Part shown: piece by piece, positions 1-8,118 of the stretch
How positions within the stretch are numbered: position 1 is the stretch's first letter
Layout of the letters: each line of letters opens with the position of its first letter
Source of the DNA: Caballeronia turbans
Lineage (GTDB): Bacteria; Pseudomonadota; Gammaproteobacteria; Burkholderiales; Burkholderiaceae
Length of the DNA stretch: 38,875 bases
Assembly: GCA_001544655.2 (NCBI GenBank)
Contig: FCOD02000045.1
Location: 1-38,875 of the forward strand
Direction: 5' to 3'
Position numbers and translations under genes: made by a program
Notes under the pieces: model-generated
Told to the model about the DNA's origin: nothing
Seen by the model: only the letters and a program-made list of their open reading frames with translations
The model's database searches: none

Positions 1-69
1 CCAAGAAAGACGCTAGATTACGAGACACCAGCTGAACGATTCCATCAAGCTATTGCATCGACCGGTTGA
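1..69 (+). pseudogene. IS30-family transposase, C-terminal end only (cut by window edge)
   Basis: Reading from base 1 gives PRKTLDYETPAERFHQAIAS followed by TG and a stop. This is the typical extreme C-terminus of IS30-family DDE transposases, where RPRKTLxYxTPAExF is the closing motif. Only the last 22 codons lie in the window, so it cannot be judged whether the rest is intact. The terminal inverted repeat should lie within a few tens of bases after 69 but I could not identify it. The family call rests on this motif alone, which is distinctive. Confidence 0.8.
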
Positions 70-476
70 ATCCGCCCCAGGAAGCGGCCATTCAATTCAA
101 GATGGTGAACGTTGCTTGATCGGCCTTAGCGGACGTTTGTCTGACGCGGGCACAGCGGCCGCTGCAGGACGATGAGCGGCCGAACGATAGGAGGACTGGT
201 TGATGTCACCTCCGTCGCTTGCAGTAGGCGGTCATCAACTCAAAACCCAATTCGGAGTCAACCGCTTCCAATGCGGAAGTCTAGTCGATAATTGACCATC
301 GCTTCCTGAATGCCAACAAGGTAAAGCGTTAGACACTGGTGAAATTCAACGATGCGCCGCTCCACAGATCGTGACTCCGGTTCCTGCAGCCTTTTCGCGC
401 TCGGCCTGCTGCGACAGGGCCCCCGACTCTCCGCCAGCGGGTCGAGTCGAACGGAGGGAAGCCGGCTATATGATTA
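70..476. other. Gene-poor stretch after IS30 end
   Basis: No convincing coding region on either strand. The right end of the IS30-like element must fall near the start of this stretch. The rest looks like accessory DNA without recognisable motifs. Short open frames between 352 and 618 have no family resemblance and are treated as chance. Confidence 0.4.
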
Positions 477-656
477 TCAGAGCCCCGGTGCGCACCAGTT
501 CGTCCCAATCGCCGACTTCCGCACTACGCACCCCATCAGGATGTCGTGCGGCCCCGGTGTCGGAAGCGGCAGATCGTTCATCAGCACCATCTCTTCGCAA
601 CAGGCCCTGATGGCATAGCCGCGCATCGTGGCTGGAGAGCTTGCGGTGTCGCTCAT
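477..656 (-). pseudogene. GroES-like (medium-chain) dehydrogenase, N-terminal fragment
   Basis: A 59-codon frame starts at ATG 656, three bases after the ltrA-like stop, with a GGAG ribosome site inside the end of that gene, so it was probably cotranscribed with it. The protein has MRGYAIRA then LPLPTPGPHDILM, matching the start of zinc-type alcohol dehydrogenases and quinone oxidoreductases (first beta strand, then PxPxPGxxxVLV). After about residue 45 (VRKSAIGTNW) it recalls the AICGTD segment but lacks its Cys, and a stop follows. A full-length family member has about 330-350 residues, so this is a broken gene cut off near the IS30 end. The exact subfamily cannot be told. Confidence 0.5.
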
Positions 657-658
657 GG

Positions 659-1813
659 CTAGTCTCCTGTGATAGCGCTGTCGCGCGGACGGTCGTGACG
701 CTGGGGCGGGACGTTCAGGTATCTGAGACTGAGGAAAGCATAACAAATCACCGCAGCGGTAAGACCAAGCAGGATGTAACTGGTTCTGGGCAATAGCAGG
801 GCAAACCCGATCAACACGAATACGATCAGGGTGTTGACGACCAGTTGGCGCCGCAACTCGGGACGCTCCATGAAATAGCCGTACTGCTTGCCAATGAAAA
901 AGCAGACCGCGCCGATGACCGACAGTACTCGGAAATCGGATACCACTATGTCGTCCAGGATCGCGTGCCGGATCATGCTGGCCAGGATCGACAGGCCGAT
1001 GAAAACGAAAAAATGCGAGTACAGGACCGAATGGCCGGTCGCGAGCTTCTGTTTGGACAGCAGGTGAAAACTGTCAAAGTAGACCCACCAGATGCTCGAT
1101 ATCGTCACGAAGCCGGTGGCGGCGGTCATCAGCCTCTCCACACTCCAGCTGATATTGGCCAGTCCCGTCGACAGGCTGATAACGGACTCTCCCAGCATGA
1201 TGAGCGTGAGCAGACCCACGCGCTCGATCAGGTGTTCGGTATGCGCTGGGATGCCTTGGAGACGACGCGGCAAAAAAAAGATGAACACAATCAGATCGAA
1301 CAGTATTCCAAGGTAAAACACGACATAACGCTGTGGCGCCGGGAACAGGATCGAAGCGAGGCTGATGGTGGTGCCAGCGACGATTACCCAGCCAACTGCC
1401 GTTGTGACTGCCTCGCTTTCCTCATGCCGGTATTTGGACACGAAATACATCATGGCGACGATGTATTTCGAACAAGCGTAGCAGACGATGATAACGTCAA
1501 AGCTGGCCAGGAATCGTTGGTCGATCAAGCCTGAGATGATAATCAGCAGGAACATGATGAACAGGGTTGCCACCCGATGCTTCCGGTCATCGGCATCGAA
1601 CCGATTGGCATACATCGTGTGGCTGGCCCAAATCCACCACAAAGGTATGAAAATCAGGACGTATTGCCAGAACTGGAGTGGGTCAAGATGACCATCGTGC
1701 GTGTGGCTCAAGATATGCGTTACGTCACCGATCGCTACCACAAAAATCAGGTCGAAGAACAACTCGAGCCAGGTGGCGCGGCGATTGGGTTCGAAATATT
1801 TTGTGTTGTGCAT
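659..1813 (-). CDS. Low-temperature-requirement A (LtrA) family membrane protein
   Basis: 384 residues starting at ATG 1813 with a GAGG ribosome site five bases upstream. The N-terminus RRATWLELFFDLIFVVAIGDVTHILSH is the LtrA-family signature (WxELFFDLxFVxAI), followed by many hydrophobic segments (roughly ten membrane spans, e.g. FWQYVLIFIPLWWIW, ATLFIMFLLIIISGLI, LVVNTLIVFVLIGFALLL). A central ERVGLLTLIMLGESVISL matches the family's second conserved block. LtrA proteins are inner-membrane proteins of unknown biochemical role; the name comes from a Listeria cold-growth mutant. The gene is followed three bases later by a truncated dehydrogenase fragment. Length and motifs indicate an intact gene. 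Confidence 0.85.
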   Translation of the reverse strand: MHNTKYFEPNRRATWLELFFDLIFVVAIGDVTHILSHTHDGHLDPLQFWQYVLIFIPLWWIWASHTMYANRFDADDRKHRVATLFIMFLLIIISGLIDQRFLASFDVIIVCYACSKYIVAMMYFVSKYRHEESEAVTTAVGWVIVAGTTISLASILFPAPQRYVVFYLGILFDLIVFIFFLPRRLQGIPAHTEHLIERVGLLTLIMLGESVISLSTGLANISWSVERLMTAATGFVTISSIWWVYFDSFHLLSKQKLATGHSVLYSHFFVFIGLSILASMIRHAILDDIVVSDFRVLSVIGAVCFFIGKQYGYFMERPELRRQLVVNTLIVFVLIGFALLLPRTSYILLGLTAAVICYAFLSLRYLNVPPQRHDRPRDSAITGD

Positions 1814-2559
1814 ATCGCCTCATTGTCGTGCTTGCGCCGGGGGCACGTCCGCGGGTTGTGTCGCGATAAGAATGGCAGGACGAGGCGGCTCACGATTATC
1901 TGGGATTGGTTACATAATGATCGAATAGTGAGCGCTGGTGGCTCGTAAGCACGCCGGTATCTGTCATGATACTTCCTCACGGTTTGTCCATTGGATTGCG
2001 GATGCGGGAGATCTGCATGTCCGGTTCGCTAAGCGGGATGTGGAGACGGGGTTAAGGCGACGGTTACTCGGGCACCGCCAGACGAAGGGGGCGGCAACAG
2101 ACAAACCGAACCTGCCGCTAGCGCGCCACATCTCGACTCTACCGAAACTGTGAGTTGGCGAATGCAGGAAACGACCCTCTGCTGCGCGACGCTGTTAATG
2201 GCGGCAACCCGACACATCGCCGACGTCCAAGGAAGCCTCGTCGAAGGTCCGCAAAGGCCAAGAACTTGCCGGCCGAGACGGCTGCTCGAATGGCTGTTCC
2301 ACTTTGGAAGCAGCCGTAGCGCGGGCGTCGGGTCGAAGGGCAGATGTGGGCCGTAAGTGTGACTTCGCTGATGCACGGGTACCGTCCTGCCGGTCCACGT
2401 CGCCAACGCCGTCAGCTCGCCAAACTGCCAACGTTAAACGCGACTTGCGCATGCCACGCTTACCTGGGAATTTTCTTCGTATCCGAGAAATCTATGTGTG
2501 GCGTGAGGATAAAGCCGTTGCCTTACGGACGAAGCATGTATCGCGGCCCCATCAGCCGC
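1814..2559. other. Gene-free interval between ltrA-like gene and sulfatase operon
   Basis: About 745 bases without a credible gene. Upstream of the ltrA-like start there must be a promoter, but none is clear. The part from about 2010 to 2150 (beginning GATCTGCATGTCCGG and ending GCGCCACATCTCGACTC) has the look of a multicopy, mobile-element-derived intergenic sequence, possibly a group II intron or IS scar; I cannot name it. Overlapping short frames on both strands here have no domain resemblance. Confidence 0.35.
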
Positions 2560-3516
2560 CTAGCATAAAAAGTAGGTTTCGGCTTCTTTTGCGAGCGGCC
2601 ATCCATTCGATTGAGTGCGCATGCTCGCGAGTTGCTCGCGCGCGCGGGCGAGGGCATCGAGAAAAGCGCGCAATGTCTGCGTCATCGGCCGGTCGTCGAG
2701 GCGGCGCCGCTCGATCGCGCGTGCGATGTTGCGGCGGATCAGCGCCGTCTGAGCGTCGATATAGCCGATGCAATGCCGCGCAAGCACCGGCGACATTGCG
2801 CCAATGAAGAGCAACGCGGGCACGAGCGAAATGGTCCGGTATCCGTTCTCGGGAACCTGAGCCAGCGCGCGGCGCGGATCGGCAGCGAAGTCGCGCCGTA
2901 GTGCATCGGCGATCGTGCGGCCGCACCACTCGCGCTCCGTTGCAAGCGCGCGACGCCTGCGTTCCACCGCCGCTTTCGCGTCGTTGGCGACGATACCGCC
3001 GTTCGCGACCAGTGCCGGCTCGCGCCGCTCGCCCGGCTCGATGCATTGCGCACCGAGCCAGCCCTCGCCGAACGAGCGCTGCGCCAGAACGACATGTTGC
3101 AGACGGTCTGGCACGAGCGGGTCGAGCGGCACGGCGATGCACTGATCCGGTTTGCCATCGGCATGCAGGCGGCAAAGGCCGTCGTCCGCGAGTGCGGTAC
3201 AACGGCCGGACGAAGCGTAGTCGATGGCCTGTGTCGTCACGCTGATGGAATCGCCATGCGCCCCGATTGAGAAGGTGTGTAGCCGGGCGAGCGCGTCACA
3301 AGCGCTCGCGTGCTCATCGCTCAGAAGGGTTTCATATGGGCCAGTGCGCACACGCTGGCCCGCCCGCACGGGCGGTGCCCGGCTGATCGCAATGGCGCCG
3401 ATGAACACATCGCGATAGCGGAACAATTCGCGTAACGACAACGCGGGCGGGCTATTGCAGCACTTGCCGCACGCCGTGCATTCGAACGAAAACGCATGTG
3501 GAAACGGGCTCACCAT
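2560..3516 (-). CDS. YkgJ-family Cys-rich (CxxCxxCC) protein
   Basis: 318 residues from ATG 3516, which overlaps the stop of the preceding nlpA-like gene by seven bases (ATGGTGA), so the two are translationally coupled. A longer in-frame start 29 codons upstream would intrude further into that gene and is not used. Residues 10-21 (FECTACGKCCNS) give the CxxCGxCC motif of the YkgJ/UPF0153 family, proteins thought to bind Zn or an Fe-S cluster. Further cysteines follow in GRCTALADDGLCRLHADGKPDQC, the second family block. Beyond that comes a long helical, Arg-rich C-terminal part without recognisable domain, making this longer than minimal YkgJ proteins. It is the last gene of the sulfatase/FGE operon; a role in metal handling for that system is only inferred from position. 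Confidence 0.8.
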   Translation of the reverse strand: MVSPFPHAFSFECTACGKCCNSPPALSLRELFRYRDVFIGAIAISRAPPVRAGQRVRTGPYETLLSDEHASACDALARLHTFSIGAHGDSISVTTQAIDYASSGRCTALADDGLCRLHADGKPDQCIAVPLDPLVPDRLQHVVLAQRSFGEGWLGAQCIEPGERREPALVANGGIVANDAKAAVERRRRALATEREWCGRTIADALRRDFAADPRRALAQVPENGYRTISLVPALLFIGAMSPVLARHCIGYIDAQTALIRRNIARAIERRRLDDRPMTQTLRAFLDALARAREQLASMRTQSNGWPLAKEAETYFLC

Positions 3517-4298
3517 GGTCGGCGCACCGAATCCTGATAGCGCGCGAGGATGAAGCGGGCGACGTCGCCGGAGTGATAGGCGCGCACGAGTTGCGCGACC
3601 CACGGCGCGTTCGCTTCGCCCGAACGCACCGTGAGCACGTGTTGCCAGGGCGAGCGGGCATCCTCGATGCCGATGCTGTCGCGTCCGGGCATCAGGCCGG
3701 CGTGCGCGGCGTCGTCGGCATTCATTGCGACGAAGCTCGCCGTATCGAGCATCGCGTACAGCCGGGCGCGTGGCACACGACGGATGAGCAGGCCGTAGCG
3801 GTTACTCGTGATATCCGCGACAGTGGGCGAAAGTCCCGCACTGTCCTTCAGCGTGACGAACGCATAGTTCTGCAGCAAGATCAGCGCACGCGCCATGCCG
3901 GGCGCATCGTCGGGTATGGCGATGGTCGCGCCGCGTGTGAGTTGGGCGAGCGATGCGAGCTTGCGCGAGTAGAACGCCATCGGCAATGTCACTGTCGCGG
4001 CGACACTTCGAATCGCATAGCCGTCGCGCCTGCGCCGCGCGTCGAGGCTTGCTTCGTCCTCGAAGCTGGCCGCGTCGATCGAGCCCCCCGCCAACGCGGC
4101 GTCGATGTGCGATGGGTTCTCGAAGACGACGATATCGAGTCGCAGCCCTTGCTTCGCGGCGACGTCGCGCACCTGCGACATGATCTGGGATTCTTCGCCC
4201 GCCGTCACGCCGATACGAACAGCGCGCGGCGCCGCATCGACGAACGTGCAGCAGACGGCCACGAGCGCGCCGAGGAGAGTTCGACTCAAACGAATCAC
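3510..4298 (-). CDS. NlpA/MetQ-like periplasmic substrate-binding protein
   Basis: 262 residues starting at ATG 4298, overlapping the FGE stop by four bases. A signal peptide spans about residues 1-22 (LLGALVAVCCTFVDA before APRA). There is no good lipobox, unlike classical MetQ lipoproteins. The mature part (VRIGVTAGEESQIMSQVRDVAAKQGLRLDIVVFENPSHIDAALAGGSIDAASFE) follows the MetQ/NlpA fold: a start strand, then the region where MetQ reads like FxDYVxPNxAL. These ABC-type receptors deliver methionine or related sulfur compounds to an ATPase/permease pair. No ATPase or permease gene is nearby, so the receptor is an orphan here. Its place between FGE and the Cys-rich protein suggests a sulfur-acquisition role, but the ligand is unknown. 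Confidence 0.75.
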   Translation of the reverse strand: MIRLSRTLLGALVAVCCTFVDAAPRAVRIGVTAGEESQIMSQVRDVAAKQGLRLDIVVFENPSHIDAALAGGSIDAASFEDEASLDARRRRDGYAIRSVAATVTLPMAFYSRKLASLAQLTRGATIAIPDDAPGMARALILLQNYAFVTLKDSAGLSPTVADITSNRYGLLIRRVPRARLYAMLDTASFVAMNADDAAHAGLMPGRDSIGIEDARSPWQHVLTVRSGEANAPWVAQLVRAYHSGDVARFILARYQDSVRRPW

Positions 4299-5338
4299 TC
4301 ATCCCTCGATACGGTGCGAAAGCCGATATGCGAGGCGGGCAGATCCGCTTCCTGCTGCTCGCGCGACGACGCCCGATAACGCACGCAGTAGTCACGCGAG
4401 CACAGAAACGAGCCGCCCTTGATGACCATCGCCGTATCGTGCCGGCGCGTGGCGGGGGCGACGGCCGCGGTGTCTCCGTTCGAATGTGGCTGGCGCGCTC
4501 CCGTGTACGGATCGCGGGTCCACTCCCAGGCATTGCCGATCATGTCGTAGAGCCTGAAATCGTTGGCCGCATAGCAGCCGACTGGCGAGAGACCCGCGTG
4601 ACCGTCCTCGGCCGAATCGAGCACGGGAAAGACGCCTTGCCAGTAATTCGCCGATGGCTTGCCGTGCGTATCGCGCGGGGCGGCGTCCAGTTCAGCGCCT
4701 TCGTGACCGGCCTTGCCCGCGTATTCCCACTCGGCTTCCGTCGGCAGGTCACGTCCGAGCCAGTGCGCGTAGGCGAGCGCGTCGGCGAGCGTGACCATCG
4801 TGACGGGCTCATTTTCGTGGCTCTTCCACGTGCTCGAGGGACCTTGCGGATGCTTCCATGACGCACCCTTCACCCACGACCACCACGCGAGATCGCGTGC
4901 GTTCATTTCCTCACGCGTGGGCACGTGAAAGACGACCGCGCCGCCCTGGCGCTCGGCTTCAGTCACATAGCCGGTGGCCTCGACGAAGGTGGCGAACTGC
5001 GCATTCGTGACATCGGTCTGGTCGATCCAGAAGCCTCCGACTTTCGTTCTTCCGTCGCCGGCGGGACGCTCGTCCTCGTAACCGAGCTTGCTGCCGAACA
5101 CGAACTCGCCGCCGCTGAGATGCACCATGCCCGCGTGCGAATCGTCACGCCAGTGCGCGGGCAGGCCAGTGTAACGCTCGCATTGCTGCTCGGAGCCGAG
5201 CGGTGCAAGCGCGCGTGTCAGATTGCGCGGATCGAAGCCGCGATCGGAGTCGACAGCGAGCGCGGCGCCGAAGCCTCCCGCGAAGAGTATGCCGATAACG
5301 AGCGCCGCGCCGCCGATGGTCTGCCAGTGTCGTTTCAT
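4295..5338 (-). CDS. Formylglycine-generating enzyme (sulfatase-modifying factor)
   Basis: 347 residues from ATG 5338, seven bases after the sulfatase stop. An N-terminal membrane anchor or uncleaved signal (AALVIGILFAGGFGAALA) points to the periplasm. The rest is an FGE-sulfatase domain: GMVHLSGGEFVFGS, then VGGFWIDQTDVTNAQFATFVEATGYVTEAER, LPTEAEWEYA, DMIGNAWEWTRDPY, and finally VIKGGSFLCSRDYCVRYR. The two cysteines C313 and C318 match the copper-binding catalytic pair of aerobic FGE (GGSxxCxxxYCxRYR), so an active enzyme is expected rather than a lectin-like relative. FGE oxidises a sulfatase cysteine to formylglycine using O2. The cognate sulfatase is the gene immediately upstream. Confidence 0.9.
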   Translation of the reverse strand: MKRHWQTIGGAALVIGILFAGGFGAALAVDSDRGFDPRNLTRALAPLGSEQQCERYTGLPAHWRDDSHAGMVHLSGGEFVFGSKLGYEDERPAGDGRTKVGGFWIDQTDVTNAQFATFVEATGYVTEAERQGGAVVFHVPTREEMNARDLAWWSWVKGASWKHPQGPSSTWKSHENEPVTMVTLADALAYAHWLGRDLPTEAEWEYAGKAGHEGAELDAAPRDTHGKPSANYWQGVFPVLDSAEDGHAGLSPVGCYAANDFRLYDMIGNAWEWTRDPYTGARQPHSNGDTAAVAPATRRHDTAMVIKGGSFLCSRDYCVRYRASSREQQEADLPASHIGFRTVSRDE

Positions 5339-5345
5339 GTCGCGC

Positions 5346-7289
5346 TCAGTAATAGCCGCGCGGACGTAGCGGCTCGACGCCTCCGACCGTGCTCATATAG
5401 GTGTTCCACTGCTGCACGAGACTGTCGATGATCGACGGATTCTGCGTCGCCACGTCGTTGTTCTCGCCGCGGTCGGCCTGCAAGTCGAAGAGCTGCCAGT
5501 GTCCATCGACGGGACCGCTCGGCGGTTCGGTCCACAGCGCCTTCCAGCGGCCGTCGGAGCTGCGCAGATAGCCGCGCCCGTAGGCCTCGTCGCCGAATGC
5601 GGCGGTGTGTACTTCGCCCGACGCATCGCCATTGAGCAACGGCAACAGCGATTGACCCGTCACCGGATACACATATCGGTTGTTGTAGACGACCTTGCCC
5701 TTGTTCGAATCGACGCCCGTCAACGTGTTGACGAGCGGCGGTGCAGCTTGCGTCGGCGGATCGATCTTCGCGATCGCGAGGAAGGTCGCCGTGTTGTCGG
5801 TGACGTGCGTGAATGCACGCAGCGTGGGCAGTTGCGCAGCCTGACCGGGCAGATGCACGATGAGCGGCGTCGACACACCGCCTTCGCCCGCGTAGCCTTT
5901 GGTGAGACGGAACGGCGTAGCGCTTACTTCGGCCCAGCGCAGGCCATATTGCAGGCGCTGTGCGTTCTGCTTGCCGTTGTCGGTGCCGAGCGTCGGGTAG
6001 ATCGCGTCCGTCGCGTTCGCGGTGTCGGTTGCGGTCGGGTCGGCGCCAGAATCGATCGGCCAGCCTTCCGCTCCGTTGTCCGACTGGAACATGATGAATG
6101 TGTTGTCGTATTCACCGATGTCCTTCAGATGCTGGATCAACAGCCCGATGTTGTGATCGAGGTTCTCGACCATGCCCGCGTAGATTTCCATATAGCGCGC
6201 CTGCGCTTTCTTCTCCGCGGTGGACAGACTGTTCCAGGACTTGTCGACGGTTCCCGGGCCATAGTCGCCGTAACCTTGCGCTGCGCTATGCACGGCGCTG
6301 ACGTACTTCGCGTTCGCGGCGCCGTTGTTCGCCGTCGCGGGCGATTGAGTCAGTGTTTCCGGAGCACCCCGGTAGGGCGTGAAGTCGGCCGGAATGATGC
6401 CGAGCGCTTTTTGTCGCGCGATGCGCGCACTTCGGATCGCATCGTAGCCGGCGTCATACTTGCCCGCGTAGTTGTGCAGATAAGGCTCCGGCACCTGCAG
6501 CGGCCAGTGTGGCGACGTGTACGCGGCGTACGCGAAGAACGGTTTGCCGTCGCCCTTGTTCGAATCGATGTAGGCAATGAGCTTTTGCGTGTAGAAGTCG
6601 GTCGAATAGAACACGGCCGGACTGCCGCCCGTGCCGCCCGGCTGACCGGGCTGTCCCGGTTGCACGTATTGCCCGTCCTCGGTGTAATTCTTCGAGCCTG
6701 CGGGTTCATGCGCAAAGTGATTCGTCGCCGCGCCGCCGAGCAGCGCGTAGCTGCGCTCGAAGCCCCACTGATCCGGCGTCTGTCCGCCGCCCGTCGCGCT
6801 GCCGACGATGCCCGAGCCGATATGCCATTTGCCCGCCATGTAGGTGTGGTATCCGCCGTCTTTGAGCAGTTGCGCCACCGACAGCGCGCGATCGTTCAAG
6901 TAGCCTTCGTAACCAGGCAGACCCTTGCGCTCGTCGGTGGGCACGCCCATCGTCCCTTCGCCGACGAGATGATGATCCGTGCCCGAAATCAGCATCGCTC
7001 GCGTGATGGCGCAGACGGTGCCGGTGTGATGATTCGTCAGGATGCGGCCCGACTGCACCAGCGCATCGAGGTTGGGCGTATTGATCTCACCGCCGAAGGC
7101 ATGAATGTCCGAGTAGCCGAGATCGTCGGCCATGATGTAGAGGATGTTGGGACGCTTGGCGGCGGAGGCGACAGGCGTTGTGACGGGCGCGCCGTCGTCG
7201 GAAGAACCGCACGAGGCAAGCGTAAACAGACTGCCTATGGCAAGCGCGACTGCGGCGCGACGGAGCGCAATCGAACGGGACGAGATCAT
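5346..7289 (-). CDS. Lipoprotein arylsulfatase with non-canonical CAITR active-site motif
   Basis: 647 residues from ATG 7289. A lipoprotein signal ends in LASC (C27), placing it at an envelope membrane. The sulfatase fold starts at KRPNILYIMADDLGYSDIHAFGG (metal-binding DD), continues with MAGKWHIG and FMFQSDNGAEGW (second DN metal site), and has the AtsA-like block TGTDHH as ISGTDHH. The residue to be converted to formylglycine is C93 in TGTVCAITRAMLISG. The usual pattern is C-x-P-x-R, but here Pro is replaced by Ile while Cys and Arg are kept. Sulfatases hydrolyse sulfate esters to release sulfate. It is the first gene of the four-gene operon with its own FGE. Substrate cannot be predicted; overall resemblance is to large alkyl/arylsulfatases. 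Confidence 0.92.
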   Translation of the reverse strand: MISSRSIALRRAAVALAIGSLFTLASCGSSDDGAPVTTPVASAAKRPNILYIMADDLGYSDIHAFGGEINTPNLDALVQSGRILTNHHTGTVCAITRAMLISGTDHHLVGEGTMGVPTDERKGLPGYEGYLNDRALSVAQLLKDGGYHTYMAGKWHIGSGIVGSATGGGQTPDQWGFERSYALLGGAATNHFAHEPAGSKNYTEDGQYVQPGQPGQPGGTGGSPAVFYSTDFYTQKLIAYIDSNKGDGKPFFAYAAYTSPHWPLQVPEPYLHNYAGKYDAGYDAIRSARIARQKALGIIPADFTPYRGAPETLTQSPATANNGAANAKYVSAVHSAAQGYGDYGPGTVDKSWNSLSTAEKKAQARYMEIYAGMVENLDHNIGLLIQHLKDIGEYDNTFIMFQSDNGAEGWPIDSGADPTATDTANATDAIYPTLGTDNGKQNAQRLQYGLRWAEVSATPFRLTKGYAGEGGVSTPLIVHLPGQAAQLPTLRAFTHVTDNTATFLAIAKIDPPTQAAPPLVNTLTGVDSNKGKVVYNNRYVYPVTGQSLLPLLNGDASGEVHTAAFGDEAYGRGYLRSSDGRWKALWTEPPSGPVDGHWQLFDLQADRGENNDVATQNPSIIDSLVQQWNTYMSTVGGVEPLRPRGYY

Positions 7290-7323
7290 TGTCGTTATGG
7301 TAGGCCGTTGGAATGGAGCGGCG

Positions 7324-7351
7324 ATGTTAGCAACGCGGCCCGGTGCGCCAA
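7324..7351 (-). promoter_or_regulatory. Possible sigma-70-type promoter of the sulfatase operon
   Basis: On the minus strand TTGGCG (7351-7346) and TAACAT (7329-7324) are separated by 16 bases, about 35 bases before the sulfatase ATG. The spacing is slightly short and no operator is evident, so this is a weak prediction by eye. Confidence 0.3.
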
Positions 7352-8118
7352 AGATCGATTTCTGCTTTGCTCCGCAGCGTGAACGATTTGTGTCGGTGCA
7401 CGTCGCTCGTTGCCCGCCCTCGTGAATACAACGAAGGGCTATGTGAGTGCTGATCCTCGACTGTCATCGCGCGCTGCAAGAAGTACCGCCGCGCTATCCG
7501 GATCATCACTACGGTGTTCATGGGGAGCCTGCACAGCACTAGGCGCGGCCGTGGCTTCAGCTCGATCGCCGGATGGCTCGGCGCGCTCTTGAGTGTGATG
7601 CCGCTGCCTGACAAGCGTGGACCCTACCGTGATTCCGGTCGAAGATATGGTGAGCAAGATAAAAGTGGCGGTTGAAACTCGCAGCCACAGCGATTTCCAG
7701 ATCGTTGCGCGCACCTTGCGCCCCAGCAGAAAATTGGATTCTCCCTAACCATTTATCCAGCGTCGGGCTTCTTAACCGTCGCAAAGGCGCTTGAAGATGT
7801 CTACGGGCAGATTCTCGCGCCGAAGTACGGAAGCCGCCGACGACGGGATGTATCCGTTCTCAGAGATGTGTGAGTTGATCGGGTTCCCTGCAGTGTGGGC
7901 GTTCGATCGCGCGCACGCCGACGAGGGCGCGACACGGCTCAATTTTCATCGTGCTCGTTTTAGGCCGCCGCTGTTCCCCTCGACGTTTGCACTATGCGCC
8001 TCCGCGGCCGACTAATTGCCCAACAGGGATTCAGCCGAACGGCCGTTGCAAATTGGCGGCCGTCGGTGGTTTCAAGTTCGGACCGTCTTGCATCATTCCT
8101 ACCCGACTGATGTGTGAC
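7352..8118. other. Interval without confirmed genes between sulfatase operon and Gfo/Idh gene
   Basis: No recognisable gene. One minus-strand frame (7439-7714, GTG start) encodes KSLWLRVSTATFILLTISSTGITVGSTLV, a plausible single membrane helix with a basic N-terminus, then a low-complexity polar tail. It could be a small membrane protein or the remains of a larger receptor, but there is no family support. A plus-strand frame at 7791-8015 is likewise unrecognised. Confidence 0.35.

Noticed and set aside
5499-7382. 627-codon open frame antisense to the sulfatase
   Set aside because: Arg/Val-rich composition with no domain; it mirrors the real minus-strand sulfatase, a common effect in GC-rich DNA.
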